A stretch of DNA of 64,000 nt, taken from positions 4,424,501 through 4,488,500 of the forward strand of contig JAPNXP010000012.1 of the NCBI GenBank assembly GCA_028753945.1, in the 5' to 3' direction. Below the pieces are notes generated by a model. It saw only the letters and a program-made list of their open reading frames with translations. It ran no database searches and was not told the DNA's origin. The stretch comes from Hexactinellida sp. DTS-2022 (taxonomy: Eukaryota; Porifera; Hexactinellida). This document shows, in pieces, positions 62,401-64,000 of the stretch (the first letter of the stretch is position 1; the number at the start of each line of letters is the position of its first letter). Position numbers and translations under genes: made by a program.

Positions 62401-64000
62401 ACAAACAGATTTAGCCAGCTGATAGAGCTCTCCCAACAGCTTGTCTGAGGGGTAAGAAGTAGACTCTGTTTTCTCCATAAAGTCAGGATATCCCTTTTCT
62501 TTAATCAAACTCTTTGCCTCGGTTGGTATGTTCGGGGTTACTCCAGTTTTAGGAGAATCCACGGCGATAGAAGCTAGCTTAGCGAGCTGTATCGACAGCT
62601 GGTCTCGAGCCCCGGCCGGCTTCATATCACTGACTGCTACGTGGTAATGTGATATTATTCCTAGCAGGTCGTTGCTTATAATCTTGCAATACGACTTTGC
62701 TAGTACTGTCTGAATATTGCTATGCGAATGCAACGGAACTGTATTATCTATAACGACATTCTGGTCAATCGACTGATCACCTACTTCTTCCCTATACTCC
62801 TTAAGCACGTTGTCATAATTCAATGATGGGAAGGCAGCACTAGCAGGAGGCACCAGCTCTTCGTCCCAAATTATACCAAACTCATCTCCGTCCAAATCCC
62901 CGCCCCCGCTACACGCTGGCAATGACGTGCTGCCCGTGATGGGAAATACTATTACGTTTCGCAAATGATGCAGCTCTCCCCTGTCTACAGCAGTTGGCGT
63001 GAGCAGATCCCCTGGATGCAGACATGGGTTCTTATAGACTAGCAACCGGCCCGTGCGTCTGCAGGTGAGAGCGCCCTCTGTCTCTTCGTAGGTTATGAAC
63101 ACCTCGCCCTCTCCCAGCACGCCGATCGGATCCGGGATCCCCATCAACAGGCAGCCCTGCCTCAGTGGAATGTGGAACTTTCTAATCAGATTGTCAATGT
63201 TAAAAGTGTACATGCACCTGAGCAGCGAGAGGAAGAAAGGCTCAGACAGAATATCGACAAAACTCGCAGTGTCTTTTGAATAGCTAGGAAGATGAGAAGA
63301 TAGGTGATAACTCGCGATGTCATTATCCACTAAGAGCTTGGCTTGAATTTCAAGCACATTTGTGAATATAGTTCTGAGACGGGGCTTCGGGTCCCAGCCG
63401 TGTTCGCTCTTGTCCTCTAAGCTCGTTAGTAAGGTCATCATCTGAGTGTTGAGGAATAACTTGTTGTATTTACCGAACTTTACAAGACATAGTTCTGAGT
63501 GAGTCCATTCAATTTTCTTCATTGATTTCCTATAAAGAATATCGCAGTGTATAAGTCCCGCGTTGAAATCAGAATCCGTGTCTGCATCTACAATAGTGAA
63601 CACTCCCTTCAGGCCAGCGAGTCGCACCTGCACTGCCGTGGTGGTGTCGAGAGATTCGCCTGTTTTTAGTTCCATATTCTCAAATATTTTCTCAGCTAGG
63701 CTCCTCTTGATCTTCCCGTTACCGTCTGTCAAGTTTAGATTATTCTCTGCAAACAAGTCAGGCAAGCAATGAGTGTCCGTCTCGCTAACATGGCAGATTG
63801 GGTGGTCAGAGGTACAAAACAAACCAAGTCTAGAGAGATACTTTGTCACATTGTTAACAATAGAATCTCCCATCAGTCGCGATCTGATTTGCTTTATTTT
63901 GTCAGATGCCGACTGTTCATCTCTGATGTGAATGAAAATGGCTCGCTTGCTTCTCAGCTGACTCCCACTGCAAACTAAGAAGTAGAACTTAAGTCCATTA
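59497..64000 (-). CDS. cellular RNA-dependent RNA polymerase fused to a Cid1/TUTase-like nucleotidyltransferase (partial at window edge)
   Basis: One uninterrupted frame of 1500 codons that stays open to the right edge, so the N-terminus lies outside. Numbering from the in-window methionine at 63873. Just upstream of it GLKFYFLVCSGSQLRS matches the SNSQLR region of eukaryotic RdRPs. DGNGKIKRSLA at 50-60 and VRLAGLKGVF at 83-92 are RdRP motifs, and the catalytic DLDGD is at 326-330 (62884-62898). RdRP features run to about 645 (AAAWYLTVY, LSFAWIMSEYL). Residues about 690-970 then look like a non-canonical poly(A)/U polymerase: VEVFGSVSKFL with GS at 713-714, ESDLDISV with D725 and D727, third Asp probably D803 in VSIDVSV, and a PAP-associated helical part (LGLMLEEFFRL). 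A possible KH-like segment lies near 1010-1040. The last 400 residues, including FKTRFGVFYVLD, are not recognised. Expected role: synthesis and tailing of secondary small RNAs or dsRNA. Confidence 0.88.
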   Translation of the reverse strand, partial: NGLKFYFLVCSGSQLRSKRAIFIHIRDEQSASDKIKQIRSRLMGDSIVNNVTKYLSRLGLFCTSDHPICHVSETDTHCLPDLFAENNLNLTDGNGKIKRSLAEKIFENMELKTGESLDTTTAVQVRLAGLKGVFTIVDADTDSDFNAGLIHCDILYRKSMKKIEWTHSELCLVKFGKYNKLFLNTQMMTLLTSLEDKSEHGWDPKPRLRTIFTNVLEIQAKLLVDNDIASYHLSSHLPSYSKDTASFVDILSEPFFLSLLRCMYTFNIDNLIRKFHIPLRQGCLLMGIPDPIGVLGEGEVFITYEETEGALTCRRTGRLLVYKNPCLHPGDLLTPTAVDRGELHHLRNVIVFPITGSTSLPACSGGGDLDGDEFGIIWDEELVPPASAAFPSLNYDNVLKEYREEVGDQSIDQNVVIDNTVPLHSHSNIQTVLAKSYCKIISNDLLGIISHYHVAVSDMKPAGARDQLSIQLAKLASIAVDSPKTGVTPNIPTEAKSLIKEKGYPDFMEKTESTSYPSDKLLGELYQLAKSVCFQTSEWQNILNYYNKYRFKHKQNIPFNLQLEAFQIPGYEDYMQDAKIRYFEYFSALQRIMLSFGIETEAEVVLCFIIRCHPLLSADKNKVTSALKTAIHYLTQEFRDLFKLHTAEEDYTKKAAAWYLTVYQQQMCEETVFLSFAWIMSEYLCEILQAKHSERTEHDLHWSIGNSAREYLMQQSEYMRTSVDSKMCLLQKITSAINKHSVSENNCMFNVEVFGSVSKFLCELESDLDISVSLTEYGINALEKVDPPISELEIRRKRLYILQLYISPSLDEIAVSKINKFNLDFPFITFSMDSQYERRTDVSIDVSVESDGLLKSNYILDLYRTTGGLFFGFFWILIHWARHIGILKCNISPNSTGLILTAEFEALILFVYQQMENKPKTISENNEIDLTLTSMLNLLLNVELSSQLGLMLEEFFRLCYKLASEDVQEIVYTWPVEGSPTHTIKKVALTKIARLLFQGWHCLVYTRDVFKLFERVQVQLTFAKRFTTFMSDRIRSSKRFYERSWRNFTGAQVKIEDMGRNLLLTAQGSASAIHKLAGEISLLESNSALTKKYKSNANHYMLDGSMALIMSHCYTNCRVKLLEFSQACCKQYHSHNHKSFLVSSDQKPNPNWKRDGSDRIQTLLCNQLSLFPLNNSDLLQNLKFKTRFGVFYVLDGPDSFQDVGDSLSLEEFEKCLLKGKLNRKADSVEGGEVPQQSKPNSNSNSPSEDGTRNRTIKKFTKNSEKLLKSTTSGFCPGLKSTDDVTHLEELRLVYVRSLEKCGFVQLNMCKPYTWRVEIRLHFSLDIRLNLDETFKVVDISERPLIWMLATIVANRNVVDSSDLHDIRLRSECAKPLREDSDIYKSILPDGVRTELITTNEDDIPTPCKRLENKMKIVKHNKTVEYYQLNGVTAKICSGIEYCRENFNLGRKFCELTLFHNETELRDAVKSENNICQLKALAANAVDISLRLSDTISDLSS

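Noticed and set aside
63873-63873. The ATG at 63873 as the true start of the RdRP gene
   Set aside because: The frame stays open upstream to the window edge and encodes conserved RdRP residues (SGSQLRS), so the start lies outside the window.
59497-64000. A viral RNA polymerase insertion
   Set aside because: The motif is the cellular DLDGD type with the SNSQLR-like region and RdRP C-terminal helices, not a GDD-type viral palm; host codon use and length fit a cellular gene.
1-64000. tRNA, rRNA genes or CRISPR arrays
   Set aside because: No internal tRNA promoter pair with a cloverleaf, no rRNA core sequence and no regularly spaced repeat-spacer array was found by eye.

Overview
The window looks like nuclear DNA of an invertebrate animal, probably an early-branching one with a compact genome. 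A sponge would fit, but I cannot prove the lineage. Evidence for an animal: an INO80 ATPase with its DBINO region, a BRD7/9-type bromodomain protein, a nuclear VCP-like AAA ATPase (NVL), an ankyrin/SOCS-box protein, a C11orf65/MFI-like protein, an orphan SRCR exon, NACHT-LRR remnants and several NHL-repeat proteins. Introns are few and short (43-665 bp in INO80). Genes with many exons in vertebrates (NVL, the PsuG-PsuK fusion, MGAT4-like, the RdRP) are read here as single exons. Intergenic DNA is AT-rich and full of short non-autonomous DNA transposons.

Layout. 1-4.15 kb: the 3' part of a Ty3/gypsy-type LTR element cut by the window edge. 4.2-8.4 kb: a transposon graveyard, with 172-bp inverted repeats bracketing 2.9 kb of nested MITEs, one of them a fold-back element carrying a hammerhead-ribozyme-like motif. 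8.7-17.6 kb: accessory genes and fossils, namely three NHL-repeat genes (one decayed), an orphan SRCR exon, a decayed NACHT-LRR gene with a Death-like exon on the opposite strand, and a second hammerhead-like motif. 17.7-20.5 kb: a 2.4-kb minisatellite of about 20-21 bp units. 20.9-36.2 kb: a dense, GC-richer block mostly on the + strand (ASB-like, C11orf65-like, INO80, NVL, mitochondrial RRF-like, an unknown helical protein, PsuG-PsuK), closed by a broken NUDT18-like gene on the - strand with a MITE in its coding sequence. 36.5-55.2 kb: three inverted duplications (NHL; the FAD-oxidase/MGAT4 block; a full MGAT4-like pair) surrounding the BRD7/9-like gene. 55.2-59.4 kb: fold-back and tandem repeats. 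59.5-64 kb (- strand, running off the right edge): a cellular RNA-dependent RNA polymerase joined in one reading frame to a Cid1/TUTase-like nucleotidyltransferase.

The most striking item is that RdRP-nucleotidyltransferase fusion. In fission yeast, Tetrahymena and nematodes these two activities belong to separate proteins that cooperate in small-RNA amplification; here they appear as one polypeptide. The same window is rich in fold-back elements and inverted gene duplications, which could give dsRNA if transcribed, and in MITEs. A functional link is inference only. The second notable item is a pair of 54-nt hammerhead-ribozyme-like motifs in mobile-element sequence.
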